Below are positions 63,701 through 64,000 of a DNA stretch of 64,000 bases, piece by piece; the first letter of the stretch is position 1; each line of letters opens with the position of its first letter. The stretch lies in the NCBI RefSeq assembly GCF_032062135.1, contig NC_092860.1, positions 62,705,708-62,769,707 of the forward strand, read 5' to 3'. This DNA comes from Pyxicephalus adspersus. Taxonomy: Eukaryota; Chordata; Amphibia; Anura; Pyxicephalidae. The notes under the pieces were generated by a model. The model was not told the origin of the DNA, did no database searches, and was given only the letters and a program-made list of their open reading frames with translations. Made by a program: the position numbers and the translations under genes.

Positions 63701-64000
63701 TACCCCCCTTTCCCTTGTTCCCCGTGAATTTAAAAGTAATCTCTTGCTGTGTGACACCCTGGTGGCCTGGCAGGAAATAAAAAAGTTATTTAGGTGCCAT
63801 ATAGGGCCCACTACTGCTACCCCCCTGCGCTCTACACCTTACTTTTCTCAGGGCCTTGCTTACAAGGCATTTGAAGTATGGGATGAGAGGGGTCTTAGAT
63901 GTCTGGGACAAATGTTAGATGATTCTCATAAACTTCTTCCATTTGATACGCTTAGACTCAAAAACGCACTGCTAGCACATCATTGTATATACTATTTACA
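60702..64000 (+). pseudogene. L1-N ORF2 (endonuclease-RT), partial
   Basis: The start is the ATG at 60,702 (MIKIVYWNGKGLRSPTKRTT), followed by VAILQETHLSASHFHLMAKD. Later endonuclease blocks are in other frames (VAGDFNAVPSS, about 61,115). RT entry reads EEEVLRAIKNSGNYKAPGPD with GFPSEFY (62,058-62,140), motif A ALFALDAEKAFDSVEWRGL (about 62,490), and motif B GTRQGCP is interrupted by the MITE and resumes as GCPLSPLLFNLAIEPLA. The catalytic ISLAMFADDIMLFLQDP (about 63,240) is intact. From 63,111 the frame is open for about 296 codons to the window edge. Stops before 62,040 break the endonuclease. Confidence 0.9.
62687..63110. mobile_element. hAT-type MITE in L1-N RT, with perfect 8-bp duplication
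   Basis: A 424-bp non-coding element bounded by AGTGTTCTCCCCAGA (62,687-62,701) and TCTGGGGAGAACTAT (63,096-63,110), which pair at 13 of 15 positions. The 8-bp duplication GGTTGCCC flanks it exactly (62,679-62,686 and 63,111-63,118). It splits the RT motif GCPLSPLLF between its second and third residues. Related copies lie at 25,090 (left end) and 28,601-28,763. It has no transposase and must have been moved by a hAT enzyme in trans. Confidence 0.93.

Larger units (their letters stand above)
59656..64000 (+). mobile_element. L1-N: L1-clade LINE running off the right edge
   Basis: Plus-strand ORF1 (59,657-60,202, N-terminal part missing), a 0.5-kb spacer and ORF2 from 60,702 to beyond 64,000. 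A hAT MITE is inserted in ORF2 at 62,687-63,110. The first part of ORF2 has several stops, while the RT and all sequence after the MITE are open. The C terminus and 3' end lie outside the window. Confidence 0.87.

Overview
The window looks like vertebrate intergenic DNA that is almost wholly built from layered transposable elements. An anuran amphibian (frog) is the most likely source. This is an inference from the repeat mix: many divergent L1-clade (Tx1-like) LINEs, CR1/L2-group LINEs with a recurring 3' tail, teleost/amphibian-type Tc1 elements, a Ty3/gypsy element with the rare Gmr1-type pol order, a chromodomain gypsy, hAT-type MITEs and a tRNA-derived SINE. I found no convincing host gene, rRNA, functional tRNA or CRISPR array. 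Nearly every long open frame is a fragment of a transposon protein, most of them broken by stops and frameshifts.

Left third. From 0.5 to 7.05 kb lies an old, nearly full-length L1 on the minus strand. Its ORF1 was later split by a solo LTR (5,644-6,217) and by a CR1-like LINE (4,656-5,578), and the LINE itself received a tRNA-derived SINE. A second decayed L1 (8.35-10.09 kb), a Tc1 fragment (10.4-11.35 kb), a CR1-like LINE (11.97-13.44 kb) and L1 scraps (14.3-15.7 kb) follow. A second Tc1 (15.66-16.67 kb) is cut by a gypsy element (16,669-21,006) whose integrase lies upstream of reverse transcriptase. A 5'-truncated L1 with target-site duplications sits at 21.3-22.7 kb.

Middle third. A quiet AT-rich stretch (22.7-24.5 kb) leads into a CR1 tail. 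Next is a hAT-like repeat that holds a young-looking 5'-truncated L1 with a perfect 15-bp target-site duplication (25,211-26,666). A CpG-rich 1.36-kb MITE (27,929-29,292) is inserted in one copy of a dispersed repeat and carries a second copy inside itself. A near-full-length minus-strand L1 covers 29.7-34.1 kb, followed by an L2-like element that kept its endonuclease and 3' tail but lost its RT (34.3-35.95 kb). A chromodomain gypsy (38,442-43,589, minus) has a second solo LTR nested in its 5' LTR.

Right third. Four plus-strand L1 bodies follow (43.6-45.5, 46.2-53.8, 53.8-58.7 and 59.7-64.0 kb). Two have tandemly repeated inter-ORF spacers. One spacer is interrupted by about 2.5 kb that contains a hammerhead-ribozyme-like fold of the kind carried by Penelope-like elements. 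Two hAT MITEs interrupt L1 ORF2 frames. The last L1 has an uninterrupted ORF2 frame from 63,111 off the right edge.

The genes do not work as a pathway. The value of the window is its insertion order, which can be read from nesting, target-site duplications and frame continuity. Boundaries without a target-site duplication are good only to tens of bases.
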